Source: UBA1724 sp051884615 (GTDB lineage Bacteria; Verrucomicrobiota; Lentisphaeria; Oligosphaerales; Oligosphaeraceae). From it: a stretch of DNA of 64,000 bases. Positions 25,560 to 33,858 of this stretch are shown here, in pieces. A program made the translations under genes and the position numbers. The first letter of the stretch is position 1; every line of letters begins with the position of its first letter. A model generated the notes under the pieces. The model saw nothing but the letters and a program-made list of their open reading frames with translations, was not told the origin of the DNA and made no database searches. Location: assembly GCA_051884615.1 (NCBI GenBank), contig JBJEVT010000034.1:1-64000 (forward strand), given 5' to 3'.

Positions 25560-26500
25560 TAGGCGCTTTTGGGGTTCATGAGGGTGATGGCGGCCAGGAC
25601 GGCGGCCAGGGCGCAGAGGAGGAAGAGGTCGGGGCGTTCTCCGGTGAGGAGGACGGAGGCGGTGACGGCCAGGGAGGCGGAGAGGAATCCCAGGGAGCCC
25701 AGGCGCGCGGGGGGGACGGTCCGCAGGGCGGCATACCAGAGGGCGATGGCGCCTCCTCCGCTTAAGGCGCCCAGGTAGACTGCGCTGAAGAGGAAGGCGG
25801 GGGAGGTGTTCCAGGAGAGCGTGCCGTGATTGACCAGCAGGGCCACGGGGAGGAGAATGAGGCTGGCGGTGGCGAAGAAGAGGAGGCTGGAGAGCATCCC
25901 GCCGTATTTGCGGGAGAAGGATTCCCCCAGGACGGTGAAGGCGGCCCAGCAGCAGCCACTGCCGAAAGCCATCAAGTCCCCCAGCCAGAGGGGGGAGTCG
26001 GGGTCCACGAAATCATCCCGTCCCTGGGAGAGGAAGAAGAGGAAGAGTCCCAGGAGCCCCAGCGCCATGCCGAGGGACTTTCGTCGGGTCAGGGTTTCCC
26101 GTCCCAGAATCCATGCCAGGAGCATGGTGGTGACGGGGGCGGTGTTTGCCATGAGGGAGCTTCGCGCGGCGGTGGTGAATTTGGTGGACCAGAAGACCAG
26201 GAGTCCCTCCGCCAGGATGCCCAGGAAGGCCAGCAGGAGCATTTGCGGGGTGTCCTGTCGCAGCATGCGGAGGGCCAGGGCGCGTTGGCGGGGCTGGAGG
26301 AGGAGCGGGGAGAGGCAGAGGGCGGCCAGGAGGAACCGGAGGAGGGAGAAGGAAAGGGGCTCCACGGTCTCTTCTCCCTGTCCGAAGAGGAGGCGGCTCA
26401 CGGGATAGAAGCTACCCCAGGTGAGGGTGGCCAGGATGCCGCAGAGCCAGCCCAGGGCGGGGGAGGCGGGGGAGGGGAGAAGAGAACGGAGGAAAGACAT
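25559..26500 (-). CDS. EamA/DMT-family transporter
   Basis: 313 residues with ten predicted membrane helices in two EamA repeats: LGWLCGILATLTWGSFYPVSRLL opens the first and GDLMAFGSGCCWAAFTVLGESF opens the second. The start was chosen just before the first helix; a longer frame upstream has no hydrophobic or conserved content. Members export or exchange small metabolites, often amino acids or nucleotide sugars; the substrate cannot be inferred. It ends at the repeat that flanks the ATPase gene. Confidence 0.85.
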   Translation of the reverse strand: MSFLRSLLPSPASPALGWLCGILATLTWGSFYPVSRLLFGQGEETVEPLSFSLLRFLLAALCLSPLLLQPRQRALALRMLRQDTPQMLLLAFLGILAEGLLVFWSTKFTTAARSSLMANTAPVTTMLLAWILGRETLTRRKSLGMALGLLGLFLFFLSQGRDDFVDPDSPLWLGDLMAFGSGCCWAAFTVLGESFSRKYGGMLSSLLFFATASLILLPVALLVNHGTLSWNTSPAFLFSAVYLGALSGGGAIALWYAALRTVPPARLGSLGFLSASLAVTASVLLTGERPDLFLLCALAAVLAAITLMNPKSA

Positions 26501-26660
26501 GGGCGGGGTGTGAAAACAAACGGCCCCGCCTCCGGGGAGGGATTCCCGGGAGACGGGGCGGAGAGGCGGGGAAGGGGCGGGGGGAACCGAAGGGAGGGGG
26601 AGGCGTGTCGCCTGCCCGCCCTGCCTTCGGTGGAGCCGCCGCCTCTTCCGGAGAAACCCC

Positions 26661-28415
26661 CTACTTCTGGTGGTAGTGGGTGTGGAGGAGGTGATGGGCC
26701 TTCTCGGAACCGGGCTCGCCCAGATACTCCTTGTAGAGAGTCTGGATGTCGGGATTCTCATGGGACATGCGCATCTTCTTGCCGGCATCTTCCTTGTAGA
26801 GACCCATCATCCGCTTCTCCAGCAGGGAGCGGTCCCCGTGGAGATAGGGCTGGCCGCCGCCGTTGATGCAGCCGCCGGGGCACGCCATGATCTCAATGGC
26901 CTGGAAACGGCCGGGCTCCTTCCGCACCATCTCCAGCACCTTGCGGGCGTTGCCCAGGCCGGAGCAGACGGCCGCGTTCACCGTCAGGCCAGGCGCCACC
27001 TCCACGGTGGCCTCCTTGATGCCGTCCAGTCCACGCACCGCGCGGAAGTTGATCTTGTCGCCCTGGAGATCCTCTCCGGTGAGCATCTTGTGGACCGTGC
27101 GGAGAGCGGCCTCCAGCACGCCGCCGGTGACGCCGAAGATGTCGGCGGCGCCGGTGGAGAGACCCAGGGGGCTGTCATACTGCTCGTCGGCCATGTTGGC
27201 CAGATTGACGCCGGCCTCCCGGAACATGCGGCACAGTTCCCGGGTGGTGAGGACGTAGTCCACGTCCCGCACGCCGTTGGGGGCGAACTCGGGGCGGGCG
27301 GCCTCGTACTTCTTGGCCTGGCAGGGCATGACGGAGACCACGATGAGGTCCTTGGGAGCCACGCCGATCTTCTCGGCGTAGTAGCTCTTGGCGATGGCGC
27401 CGAACATCTGCTGGGGGGACTTGCAGCTGGAGGGGATGTTCAGCAGATCGGGGAAGTTGTGCTCGATGAAGTTGATCCATCCGGGGCAGCAGCTGGTGAG
27501 GATGGGCAGGTTCTTGCCAGCCTTGACCCGCTCCACCAGCTCGTGTCCTTCCTCCATGATGGTGAGGTCGGCGCTGAAGTTGGTGTCGAAGACCTTGTCG
27601 AAGCCCAGGGCGCGGAGGCCCGCCACCAGCTTGCCGGTGATGGGGGTGCCGGGCTCGAAGCCGAACTCCTGGCCCACGGCCACGCGCACGGCGGGAGCGG
27701 TCTGGACGATCACGGTCTTGGAGGGGTCGTTGATGGCGTTCCAGACCTTCTTCACATAGCTGATGCCGGTGATGGCGCCCACGGGGCACACGTTCACGCA
27801 CTGTCCGCAGAAGGTGCAGGAGGTGTCCGCCAGGGGGATCATGGAGGCGGTGCCCACCTTCGCGGAGAATCCGCGACCGTAGCCGGTGAGGGTGCCCACC
27901 GTCTGGACCTTGTTGCAGACCGTCTCGCAGCGGCGGCACATGACGCACTTGGAGAGGTCGCGCATGATGGCCTCGCTGGAGTCGTCCACGGGGAAGCGGT
28001 TGATCTCTCCCTGGAACTCGATGTCCCGGATGCCGAATTCGGCGGCCAGCTGCTGCAGTTCGCAGTCCTGGTTCTTGGCGCAGGTGAGGCAGGTCTTGGG
28101 ATGGTCGGAGAGCATCAGCTCCAGCACGGTGCGGCGGGCGTTAAGGGCCCGCTGGGAGTGGGTCCACACTTCCACCCGGTCATTGGTGATGGGGGTGGCG
28201 CAGGCGGGAACCAGGATGGGGCGGGGACGGATCCCCGTGGCCTCCACCAGGCAGATGCGGCAGGAGGCCGGCTTGTTGGCGACCCCGCAGCCCACGTCCT
28301 TGCAGTAGCACAGGGTGGGGATGTTGATGTTCAGCTTCTGGGCCGCCTCCAGGATGGTGGAGCCGGACGGAACGGTGACCTTGGTTCCGTTGATGGTAAC
28401 AGTGACGTCACTCAT
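26661..28415 (-). CDS. hydA: NAD-dependent [FeFe] hydrogenase catalytic subunit
   Basis: 584 residues. N-terminal [2Fe-2S] ferredoxin domain (Cys36-Cys55 region), the His105-Cys118 cluster motif (HPKTCLTCAKNQDC), two [4Fe-4S] ferredoxin motifs (CVMCRRCETVC and CTFCGQCVNVC), then the H-cluster domain with TSCCPGW (307-313), MPCQAKK (363-369) and MACPGGCINGGGQ. The small-subunit-like tail ends AHHLLHTHY. This is the trimeric, probably electron-bifurcating type (with HydB and HydC) that makes H2 from NADH plus reduced ferredoxin in fermenting anaerobes. It is last in the hydCBA operon, 16 bases after hydB. Confidence 0.95.
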   Translation of the reverse strand: MSDVTVTINGTKVTVPSGSTILEAAQKLNINIPTLCYCKDVGCGVANKPASCRICLVEATGIRPRPILVPACATPITNDRVEVWTHSQRALNARRTVLELMLSDHPKTCLTCAKNQDCELQQLAAEFGIRDIEFQGEINRFPVDDSSEAIMRDLSKCVMCRRCETVCNKVQTVGTLTGYGRGFSAKVGTASMIPLADTSCTFCGQCVNVCPVGAITGISYVKKVWNAINDPSKTVIVQTAPAVRVAVGQEFGFEPGTPITGKLVAGLRALGFDKVFDTNFSADLTIMEEGHELVERVKAGKNLPILTSCCPGWINFIEHNFPDLLNIPSSCKSPQQMFGAIAKSYYAEKIGVAPKDLIVVSVMPCQAKKYEAARPEFAPNGVRDVDYVLTTRELCRMFREAGVNLANMADEQYDSPLGLSTGAADIFGVTGGVLEAALRTVHKMLTGEDLQGDKINFRAVRGLDGIKEATVEVAPGLTVNAAVCSGLGNARKVLEMVRKEPGRFQAIEIMACPGGCINGGGQPYLHGDRSLLEKRMMGLYKEDAGKKMRMSHENPDIQTLYKEYLGEPGSEKAHHLLHTHYHQK

Positions 28416-28431
28416 GGCGATGATTCCCTAA

Positions 28432-30363
28432 CTACTCCTTGACGATGGCTTTCTTGGGGCATCCGTCGATGCAGGCGCCGCACTTGATGCACTTGGCGGG
28501 GTCGATGGAGTGCTTCTGTTTGAGTTCGCCCTGGATGGCGCCCACGGGGCAGTTGCGCTTGCACTTGGTGCAGCCGATGCAGCCGTCGGTGATCTTCAGG
28601 GTGTAGAGCTTCTGGCAGGTGCCGGCGGGGCACTTCTTGTCCCGCACATGGGCCAGATACTCGTCCCGGAAGTAGCGCAGGGTGCTGAGGATGGGGTTGG
28701 GGGCGGTTTGGCCCAGGCCGCACAGGGCGGTGTCCCGGATGGTGTTGGCCAGTTTCTCCAGCTCCGCCAGGGTTTCCTCGGTGCCGTTTCCGTCGCAGAT
28801 CTTCTCCAGCATTTCCAGCATGCGGCGGGTGCCGATGCGGCAGGGGGTGCACTTACCGCAGGATTCGTCCTTGGTGAATCCCAGGTAGAACTTCGCCATG
28901 GCGGGCATGCAGTCCCGGTCGGAGAGGACGATCATGCCGCCGGAGCCCATCATGGAGCCGATCTTGGAGAGGTTGCCGTAGTCGATGGGGGTGTCCAGGT
29001 TTTCCTTGGTGATGCAGCCGCCGGAGGGGCCGCCGGTCTGGACCGCCTTGAACTCCCGTCCGCCGGAGATGCCGCCGCCCACGTCGTAGATGATTTCCCG
29101 GAGGGTGGTGCCCATGGGCACTTCCACCAGGCCCACGTTGTTGATCTGGCCTGCCAGGGCGAAGACCTTGGTGCCGGAGTTGCCCGAGACGGTCTTCTTC
29201 CAGTTGCCGTTCTCGTCGGTCTCGATCTTCCAGTTGCCGATGGCGGAGTACCAGGCGGCGCCCTTCAGGAGGATGACGGGGATGGAGGCGTAGGTCTCCA
29301 CGTTGTTCACGTTGGTGGAGCAGCCCCAGTATCCGCCGCCGATGTTGGCGGGGAAGGGGGGCTTGGTGGTGGGTTCGCCGCGCATGCCCTCCATGGAGTG
29401 GATCAGAGCGGTTTCCTCGCCGCAGACGAAGGCGCCGGCGCCCAGCTTGATCTCGATGTCGAAATCGAAGTCGGTGCCCAGGATGCCCTTGCCCAGGAGG
29501 CCCAGGCTCCGCGCCTCGTCAATGGCGGTCTGGAGGCGGTGGACCGCCAGGGGGTATTCGGCGCGGATGTAGACCAGGCCGTGCTTGGCGCCGATGGCGT
29601 ATCCGCCGATGGCCATGGCCTCCACGATGGAGTTGGGGTCGCCTTCCATGATGGAGCGGTCCATGAAGGCGCCGGGGTCGCCCTCGTCCGCATTGCAGAC
29701 GATGTACTTCTCGTCCGCCTGGGTGCTGGCGGCGATCTTCCACTTCAGGCCGGTGGGGAAGCCGGCGCCGCCGCGGCCGCAGATGCCGGAGTTCAGCACT
29801 TCCTGGATCACCTGCTCCCGGGTCATGTCGCACAGGCACTTGGCCAGCGCCTGGTAGCCCTGGTTGGCGATGTATTCGGTGATGTCCTCGGGGTCGATGA
29901 GGCCGCAGTTCCGCAGGGAGATGCGCTGCTGCTTGGCGTAGAAGGACATCTTGGCGTAGTCGTGGATCCGCTCCTTCAGCATGGGCTCCACATAGAGGAG
30001 GCGTTCCACCAGCTCCTTGCCCACCACGTGCTTCTGGACGATCTCCTGGGCGTCCTCGGGGGTGACCTGGACGTAGAAGACGTTGTCGGGCATGATCTTG
30101 ACGATGGGGCCCTGGGCGCAGAACCCGAAGCAGCCCGTCTGGACCACCTTCACGTCGTCGGAGAGACCCGCCTTTTCGATTTCGTCCCGGAGGTTCTGCA
30201 TGAGCTCCTGGGAGTTGGAGGCGTGGCAGCCGGTGCCGCCGCAGCAGAGCAGTTCCTTCTTCCGGGAGTGGATGTCATGTTCGCTGACGCAGCGGAGGGC
30301 CAGCTTTCCCTTGGCGGCCTCGAAGGCGGCCAGCAGTTCATTGCGGTTGGTGATCTTTTCCAT
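28432..30363 (-). CDS. hydB: Hydrogenase NADH-binding subunit (NuoF-like)
   Basis: 643 residues, longer than NuoF because of extra domains. Residues 1-120 are a thioredoxin-like [2Fe-2S] domain (CGGTGCHASNS). The NuoF core follows with the NAD/FMN motifs GRGGAGFPTGLKW and GAGAFVCGEETALIHS, then the [4Fe-4S] motif ESCGKCTPCRIGT. The C-terminus has a two-cluster ferredoxin (CIGCTKCKRNC and CIKCGACIDGC). It carries the flavin thought to be the bifurcation site in HydABC complexes. Confidence 0.95.
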   Translation of the reverse strand: MEKITNRNELLAAFEAAKGKLALRCVSEHDIHSRKKELLCCGGTGCHASNSQELMQNLRDEIEKAGLSDDVKVVQTGCFGFCAQGPIVKIMPDNVFYVQVTPEDAQEIVQKHVVGKELVERLLYVEPMLKERIHDYAKMSFYAKQQRISLRNCGLIDPEDITEYIANQGYQALAKCLCDMTREQVIQEVLNSGICGRGGAGFPTGLKWKIAASTQADEKYIVCNADEGDPGAFMDRSIMEGDPNSIVEAMAIGGYAIGAKHGLVYIRAEYPLAVHRLQTAIDEARSLGLLGKGILGTDFDFDIEIKLGAGAFVCGEETALIHSMEGMRGEPTTKPPFPANIGGGYWGCSTNVNNVETYASIPVILLKGAAWYSAIGNWKIETDENGNWKKTVSGNSGTKVFALAGQINNVGLVEVPMGTTLREIIYDVGGGISGGREFKAVQTGGPSGGCITKENLDTPIDYGNLSKIGSMMGSGGMIVLSDRDCMPAMAKFYLGFTKDESCGKCTPCRIGTRRMLEMLEKICDGNGTEETLAELEKLANTIRDTALCGLGQTAPNPILSTLRYFRDEYLAHVRDKKCPAGTCQKLYTLKITDGCIGCTKCKRNCPVGAIQGELKQKHSIDPAKCIKCGACIDGCPKKAIVKE

Positions 30364-30366
30364 AGC

Positions 30367-30882
30367 TCAGCCCTTAGCCTTGTACTCGTTGATGATGGCG
30401 ACGGCCTTGGCGGGGGTCACCTTCCCGTAAACCTTTCCGTTGATGACCATGACGGGAGCCAGGCCGCAGGCGCCCACGCAGCGGAGGGCGCTGATGGAGA
30501 AGAGGCCATCCTCGGTGGGGACGGTGTCGGCTTTCACCCCCAGGACGCGCTCGATTTCCTGGAGCACGCGTTCGGAGCCTTTCACATAGCAGGCGGTGCC
30601 CAGGCACACGTCGATGCGGTACTTGCCCTTGGGCTCGGTGGTGAAGTAGTTGTAGAAACTCACCACGCCGGAGACCTGGGCCTCAGTGAGGACGAGCTTG
30701 TCGGCCACGTGTTTCTGGACCTCCCGGGGGAGGTATCCGAAGATATCCTGGGCCCGGTGCAGGACCTGGATCAGGCGGCCGCGGCGCCGTTCGTCGTCGG
30801 CCACGATGCCCAGTCCGTCAATAAAGGCGTCCAGCTCGGCGAACTTCGCCTTGGCGCCCTCAGAGAGATTGCTGCAGCACAT
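30367..30882 (-). CDS. hydC: Hydrogenase [2Fe-2S] subunit (NuoE-like)
   Basis: 171 residues. Thioredoxin-fold [2Fe-2S] ferredoxin with ligand pairs in CLGTACYVKGSE and CVGACGLAPV. The N-terminal helical part (RGRLIQVLHRAQDIFGYLP) is the standard NuoE start. It is first in the operon; hydB follows after three bases. The 327-base gap upstream (30883-31209) holds the candidate promoter at 31074-31092 and otherwise G/C-rich leader without a gene. Confidence 0.95.
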   Translation of the reverse strand: MCCSNLSEGAKAKFAELDAFIDGLGIVADDERRRGRLIQVLHRAQDIFGYLPREVQKHVADKLVLTEAQVSGVVSFYNYFTTEPKGKYRIDVCLGTACYVKGSERVLQEIERVLGVKADTVPTEDGLFSISALRCVGACGLAPVMVINGKVYGKVTPAKAVAIINEYKAKG

Positions 30883-31073
30883 AGAAGGGTGTGTTTACCT
30901 TTTGGGGACTTCTCCGCCGTGGCGCTTCGCTCTCGGGGCCTCCTTTGGGGGGAGGGAGCACAGGCCGCGGGGCAGGGGAGTCGGGGGGTGTGGGAGACGT
31001 GCGGAGGCCACTGGACCAGTGGCCGGGACCGCACCGGGCGAAAGGCCTGTCCCCCGGGGGGGAAGGCACATGG

Positions 31074-31092
31074 GGAAAAACGAGGTAATATA
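31074..31092 (-). promoter_or_regulatory. Candidate hyd promoter (TATATTACCTCGTTTTTCC)
   Basis: On the minus strand it closely matches the glnS and ilvB elements (TATATTATCCCGTTTTCC, TATAGTATCCCCGTTTTCC). It would give a leader of about 190 bases before hydC. No convincing -35 box. Confidence 0.5.
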
Positions 31093-31209
31093 CTTCCCGG
31101 AGCGATGATTGTACCGGGGAAGGGGCGGGGGGAACGGGAAAAACCGGCCTTGGGCGCGCGTCCCCGCGCTTGCCTAATACCAATACTGGGGATGCCGTCG
31201 GGGCGGGGG

Positions 31210-32715
31210 CTACTGCAGCCCCGCCTTGTTGAGGCGATAGTTCATCATGCGGGGGGAGACCCCCAGTTCCCGGCCGGCGGCCGCCCGGTTGCCGTTGTGG
31301 CGTTTCAGGGCGCTCTCCAGGATCTTCCGCTCCACGGCGGCCAGCTGCTCCTCCAGGGTGAGGTGTTCGTCGGGCCGGAAGGGGTCCTCGGAGAATTCGG
31401 GGCGCTGGAGGGTGGGGGGGAGATTGTATCCGTGGACGCAGTCGTCCTTGGCGGTCAGCACGGCCCGTTCCATGCAGTTCTCCAGCTCCCGTACGTTGCC
31501 CGGCCAGGCGTATGCCTGGAGCATGTTGGCGGCGGGGGAGGAGATGCGGGTGATGCGCTTGCCGTAGCGGGCGTTCAGCTTGTTCAGAAAATGCTGGGCC
31601 AGGAGGATGATGTCGCCTCCCCGCTGGGACAGGTCGGGCATCACGATGGGGAAGACGGAGAGGCGGTAGTACAAGTCCTCCCGGAAGAGCTTCCGGGCCA
31701 TCAGGTCCTCCAGGTTCCGGGAGGTGGCGGCGATGAAGCGGACGTCGCTGTGGAGCTCCTCGTTGGAGCCCACCCGGCAGAAGGTGCGCTCCTGGAGGAA
31801 GCGCAGGAGCTTCACCTGGACGGGGATGCTCAGGTCGCCGATCTCGTCCAGGAAGAGGGTTCCCCCGTCCGCCGCCTCGGCCCGTCCGATGCGTCGTTCC
31901 TGGGCGCCGGTGAAGGCGCCCCGCTCGTGTCCGAAGAGCTCCGATTCCACCAGCGCCTCGGGGAGGGCGGCGCAGTTCAGCACCACGAAGGGCTTGTCCC
32001 GCCGGGGGGAGAGTCCCTGGATGGCCTTGGCCACCAGTTCCTTTCCCGTGCCGCTGGAGCCCCGGATCAGCACCGTGGCGCCGCTGGACGCCACCTGGTG
32101 GATCTGCTCGTAGACCTTCCGCATGTCCGCGCAGTTGCCGATGAGCTTCCCCGGATTGCTGGGGAGCATGTCCCGCAGCTGCCGGTTCTCCTCCATGAGG
32201 GCCTCCCGCTCCGCGCACTCCTCCCGGCAGGCGGCGGCGGCCTCGGCGGTGATGTTGGCGATCACCTCCAGGAAGGCCACGTCCTTCACCAGGGCGCCGG
32301 TGTCGGAGCGCATTTCGCAGTCCACGGAGAGGGTGCCCACCACCTGCCCCCGGTAGATCAGAGGGACGCAGATGAAGGAGAGGGATTCGTTGCCGGTGCG
32401 GCTCCGGGTGCGGTTCAGGAAGCGGTGGTCCTTCCGCACGTCCAGCACCACCTCCGACTTCCCGGTCTTGGCCACCAGGCCCGTGATGCCCTCGCCGATG
32501 TGGTAGCGGCCCAGGGCGCGCTCCTCGGCGTTCAGGGTGCGGGTGCTGGCCTCGATGCGAAGCTCGTCCCCCTCCAGAAGGGCGAAGGTGCCCCGCATCA
32601 TCCCCAGATTCCGCTCCAGAATCTCGATCACCTCCTCCAGAAGACGGCGCACGTTGCGCTCCCGCACCACCACCGAGGTGACCTCCTGCAAAATCTCGAT
32701 TTCATGGGATATCAT
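31210..32715 (-). CDS. NifA-like sigma-54-dependent activator
   Basis: 501 residues. Start at the ATG before SHEIEILQEV; a sigma-54 promoter about 100 bases upstream rules out longer starts. Residues 1-165 are a GAF sensor domain. The central AAA+ domain has Walker A GSSGTGKELVAK, the sigma-54 contact loop ESELFGHERGAFTGA, and Walker B GGTLFLDEIGDL. The C-terminal Fis-type HTH (RHNGNRAAAGRELGVSPRMMNYRLNKAG) is closest to NifA. No nif genes are near; its likely targets are the adjacent GXGXG gene, gdhA and itself. The signal sensed by the GAF domain is unknown. Confidence 0.9.
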   Translation of the reverse strand: MISHEIEILQEVTSVVVRERNVRRLLEEVIEILERNLGMMRGTFALLEGDELRIEASTRTLNAEERALGRYHIGEGITGLVAKTGKSEVVLDVRKDHRFLNRTRSRTGNESLSFICVPLIYRGQVVGTLSVDCEMRSDTGALVKDVAFLEVIANITAEAAAACREECAEREALMEENRQLRDMLPSNPGKLIGNCADMRKVYEQIHQVASSGATVLIRGSSGTGKELVAKAIQGLSPRRDKPFVVLNCAALPEALVESELFGHERGAFTGAQERRIGRAEAADGGTLFLDEIGDLSIPVQVKLLRFLQERTFCRVGSNEELHSDVRFIAATSRNLEDLMARKLFREDLYYRLSVFPIVMPDLSQRGGDIILLAQHFLNKLNARYGKRITRISSPAANMLQAYAWPGNVRELENCMERAVLTAKDDCVHGYNLPPTLQRPEFSEDPFRPDEHLTLEEQLAAVERKILESALKRHNGNRAAAGRELGVSPRMMNYRLNKAGLQ

Positions 32716-32817
32716 AGTCAAAACCTGTGGGGGCGGCAAAAGGGGGAAGACGGGGCGGCGGGGGCGGGCGGGGCGGGGATTACAAAGAGTGTCGCCTGCC
32801 CCGACGGGGGCGCACAA

Positions 32818-32833
32818 AGCAAGGGGCATGCCA
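32818..32833 (-). promoter_or_regulatory. Sigma-54 promoter of the NifA-like gene
   Basis: TGGCATGCCCCTTGCT on the minus strand fits the consensus TGGCACGNNNNTTGCW at all but one position. It drives toward the NifA-like gene, about 100 bases from its start. Confidence 0.85.
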
Positions 32834-32883
32834 GGCAAAATGGCAGGGGAAAAACCAGAGATTGTAACCCGGGAGGAAGAGGG

Positions 32884-32902
32884 ATTTACAGATTTTGTAA
32901 AT
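32884..32902. promoter_or_regulatory. Palindromic enhancer site between divergent sigma-54 promoters
   Basis: ATTTACAGATTTTGTAAAT: 7-bp arms around 5 bases. It lies 50 bases from the leftward and 30 bases from the rightward sigma-54 promoter. The same TTTACA-N5-TGTAA pattern recurs before gdhA. Likely the binding site of the NifA-like protein. The 32716-33032 gap holds only these sites. Confidence 0.65.
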
Positions 32903-32932
32903 TTGCTCCCAGCAAGGGGTTTCCCCCGTTTC

Positions 32933-32948
32933 TGGCATGCCGATTGCT
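32933..32948 (+). promoter_or_regulatory. Sigma-54 promoter of the GXGXG gene
   Basis: TGGCATGCCGATTGCT, a near-perfect -24/-12 element, about 85 bases upstream of the GXGXG-gene start. The first 8 bases are identical to the divergent promoter. Confidence 0.85.
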
Positions 32949-33032
32949 TTGTCCGTCTGTGCCGTCGAGAGGCGCCGCAGGGACGGGCCCGAAGGGACGC
33001 GGGCTTTCGCTGCCGGGAACACGAAAACCATC

Positions 33033-33590
33033 ATGGAGAACCGTTACGACAAGGAGAATCTTTTGCCTTTGCTGGAGCACCCCAGGCATGCGGTGCGCCG
33101 GAAGGTGACCCGGGAGGACAACGGGGTGGGAAGGGACTTCTCCCACGGGATGCAGGAGCGCTTCGGGGAGAATCCCCCGGAGCGGGAGCGCATGACCATC
33201 CATTTCCTCGGCGTGGCGGGGGATTCCTTCGGAGAGGGACTGGCCCGGGGCATCACCTTCGTGGCGGACGCCGTGGGCCGGGGAGGCTGCGCCAGGATGC
33301 ACGGAGGAAGGGCCGTCATCCTCACCTTCCCCGGAGAGGACTTCGCCCAGGAAATCACCGGAGGGTGCGCCTACGCCCACGACCCCCAGGGAAAACTCCT
33401 GGAGCGGGAGGACGCCCTCGCCCTCCGGATCCTGCCGGGCACCCAGGAGGAAAAGGAGCTGAAGGGGCTCCTGAGGGAACATGCCGCCCTCACCGACTCC
33501 CTCCGGGCGCGGGAACTCCTGGAGAACTGGGCGGAAACCCGGGGGGAGTTCGTGAAGATGACCCCCAGATACGGGGAGAATGTGTCATAA
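33033..33590 (+). CDS. Compact stand-alone glutamate synthase C-terminal (GXGXG) protein
   Basis: 185 residues. Start at the ATG after the sigma-54 promoter; an earlier ATG would lie inside that promoter. The first half (TREDNGVGRDFSHGMQERFG, IHFLGVAGDSFGEGLARGITF) matches the start of the GltB GXGXG beta-helix, where family members read NTDRAVG and GSAGQSFGAFL. It then jumps to the family's end (HGGRAVILTFPGEDFAQEITGG, LRARELLENWAETRGEFVKMTPR). Roughly 80 residues of the usual beta-helix middle are missing, while the reading frame is clean. No GltB glutaminase or FMN domain is in the window. A regulatory or scaffold role is possible; it is not a complete synthase. Confidence 0.7.
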   Translation: MENRYDKENLLPLLEHPRHAVRRKVTREDNGVGRDFSHGMQERFGENPPERERMTIHFLGVAGDSFGEGLARGITFVADAVGRGGCARMHGGRAVILTFPGEDFAQEITGGCAYAHDPQGKLLEREDALALRILPGTQEEKELKGLLREHAALTDSLRARELLENWAETRGEFVKMTPRYGENVS

Positions 33591-33600
33591 AATGTAATCC

Positions 33601-33629
33601 AAAATCCCGGATTTTACAATTACTGTAAT
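33601..33629. promoter_or_regulatory. Second enhancer-like palindrome, upstream of gdhA
   Basis: TTTACA-attac-TGTAAT (33613-33629) repeats the ACA-N5-TGT pattern of 32884-32902. It overlaps a further perfect palindrome AAAATCC-C-GGATTTT (33601-33615), which could be the end of the GXGXG transcript. It lies about 46 bases upstream of the gdhA sigma-54 promoter. Confidence 0.6.
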
Positions 33630-33674
33630 TATATTCCAGAAAAATGGAGGGAATTTCTGGGTGAGGGGGTGGTC

Positions 33675-33690
33675 TGGCATATTGCTTGCT
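33675..33690 (+). promoter_or_regulatory. Sigma-54 promoter of gdhA
   Basis: TGGCATATTGCTTGCT matches the -24 (TGGCAT) and -12 (TTGCT) blocks of the two promoters above with the same spacing. It is about 170 bases upstream of the gdhA start. Confidence 0.75.
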
Positions 33691-33858
33691 AAATTATTCA
33701 CCCCCGCCCACCCGGCGGGCCCGTCCCTGTATTTCGTTATCCGTACCCGTTGTTCCTCCGGCCCGGTGGCTCCCCTTTCCTCTGATGGCATCAGAGAGGC
33801 CCCTGTGCTCCGGCGGGGACGGCGGGCATCATTCCCTCTGAAGGAGTCCCTCGAAGAC

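Noticed and set aside
31163..31190. GG-N10-GC sigma-54-like site upstream of hydC
   Set aside because: The -12 block is CAAGC rather than TTGC and no ACA-N5-TGT enhancer is near; the TATATTA element is a better candidate.
31210..32715. Nitrogenase regulator role for the NifA-like gene
   Set aside because: No nif genes are in the window and the matching promoters point to GDH and the GXGXG protein.
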